This document shows positions 63,709 through 64,000 of a DNA stretch of 64,000 nucleotides, piece after piece. Below the pieces are notes generated by a model. It was given only the letters and a program-made list of their open reading frames with translations, searched no databases and was not told the DNA's origin. The stretch lies in the NCBI RefSeq assembly GCF_002499975.2, contig NZ_CP052766.1:2852001-2916000 (forward strand), written 5' to 3'. The translations under genes and the position numbers were made by a program. The stretch comes from Alteromonas pelagimontana. GTDB taxonomy: Bacteria; Pseudomonadota; Gammaproteobacteria; Enterobacterales; Alteromonadaceae. Position 1 is the first letter of the stretch. Each line of letters opens with the position of its first letter.

Positions 63709-64000
63709 TTACTTTTCTGGATGAAGGTTTCTGTTAAAGAAGCGGGTAATCGTTTTGTATAAATGAATGCCCGTTTGGTTTCCGCGAATGCTATGCTTTT
63801 TACCAGGATAATCCATGACTTCAAAGGGCAGGGCAAGATCCTGCAGGTGTTTATACAAGCGCGTACTGTGAGTAAACAGTACGTTGTCATCGGCCATGCC
63901 ATGATAAATAAGAAGCGGTCCCTGTAGGTTCTTCGCGTAGGGAAAAACAGATGAAGCCGTGTATGCTTGATTATCAGTCTGCGGATTCCCCATGTAGCGC
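63709..64000 (-). CDS. C-terminus of an S9/DPP-IV-like peptidase, truncated by the window edge
   Basis: The frame runs off the right end, so only the last 97 or so residues are visible (codons for Arg-Tyr precede the internal Met). RYMGNPQTDNQAY is the segment following the nucleophile in dipeptidyl-peptidase IV relatives. The catalytic Asp is in GMADDNVLF and the catalytic His in GKKHSIRG, which puts this in the prolyl oligopeptidase family. The product is probably periplasmic or membrane-bound, but the N-terminus cannot be seen. A strong terminator follows it. Confidence 0.9.
   Translation of the reverse strand, partial: RYMGNPQTDNQAYTASSVFPYAKNLQGPLLIYHGMADDNVLFTHSTRLYKHLQDLALPFEVMDYPGKKHSIRGNQTGIHLYKTITRFFNRNLHPEK

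Overview
The window reads as a stretch of chromosome from a marine gammaproteobacterium of the Alteromonas/Salinimonas/Pseudoalteromonas type. The clues are a complete Na+-translocating NADH:quinone reductase operon, an alpha-amylase very like the chloride-dependent enzyme of Pseudoalteromonas haloplanktis, two large Oar-like TonB-dependent receptors, FabV as enoyl reductase, and an acetate-switch locus (acs, LuxR-type regulator, SSS-histidine kinase, DUF4212 plus symporter). This taxonomic call is inference from gene content; no rRNA is present. Almost all the DNA is ordinary chromosomal housekeeping and nutrient-uptake sequence. I see no prophage, CRISPR array, integron or defence island. 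The only intact mobile element is one ISAs1-family insertion sequence.

Layout. 1-879: 3' part of an HBM-type membrane sensor. 899-2147: ISAs1-family IS with 20-bp inverted repeats and a 10-bp target duplication. 2280-6809: aldo/keto reductase, secreted alpha-amylase with C-terminal extension, DcaP-like porin. 7050-21431: carbon/acetate locus (acs, CrbR-like regulator, CrbS-like hybrid kinase with an SSS transporter domain, DUF4212 subunit, sodium:solute symporter, cNMP/CBS/DUF294 protein), interrupted by a leftward rimK / M14-like / retropepsin-like operon, a periplasmic-binding protein and a small MscS channel. 21428-32019: DEDDh exonuclease, tRNA-Leu(CAG) with its own promoter, membrane and detoxification genes, GrxB, an orphan ParA, a TPR lipoprotein, a 2OG-Fe(II) oxygenase, udk-nupC for nucleoside salvage, and a two-gene unit of unknown function (PhnD-like binding protein plus membrane protein). 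32440-39121: paired Oar-like TonB-dependent receptors. 39265-46788: DJ-1/PfpI protein, divergent argR/mdh, ppc, FklB-like isomerase, fabV. 47407-54563: nqrABCDEF-apbE-nqrM, i.e. the enzyme together with its flavin-attachment and iron-sulfur maturation factors. 54801-57360: SOS-controlled dinB, DUF1653, a metallo-beta-lactamase-fold hydrolase. 57578-64000: amidohydrolase/dehydratase operon, PH-domain protein, secreted alpha/beta hydrolase, OprO/P-type porin, and the C-terminus of a DPP-IV-like peptidase.

How it fits together. Acetate is taken up by the symporter, activated by Acs and sensed by the CrbS/CrbR-like pair. ArgR, Mdh and Ppc sit around oxaloacetate/aspartate metabolism. Na+-NQR makes the sodium gradient that the symporters (SSS, NupC) can spend. 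TonB receptors, porins, amylase and peptidases handle polymer and phosphate scavenging. PhoB-box-like direct repeats lie before the second TonB receptor and the OprP-type porin, with a weaker one before the first receptor, suggesting phosphate control of outer-membrane uptake. A LexA box precedes dinB and an ARG box lies between argR and mdh.

The least explained features are a dispersed intergenic repeat (four copies seen, one arranged as an inverted pair), the unknown two-gene periplasmic unit at 30207-32019, and the possible Pho-controlled receptor pair, one member of which carries the protein's only two cysteines in its plug domain. I did not find a clearly new multi-gene system.
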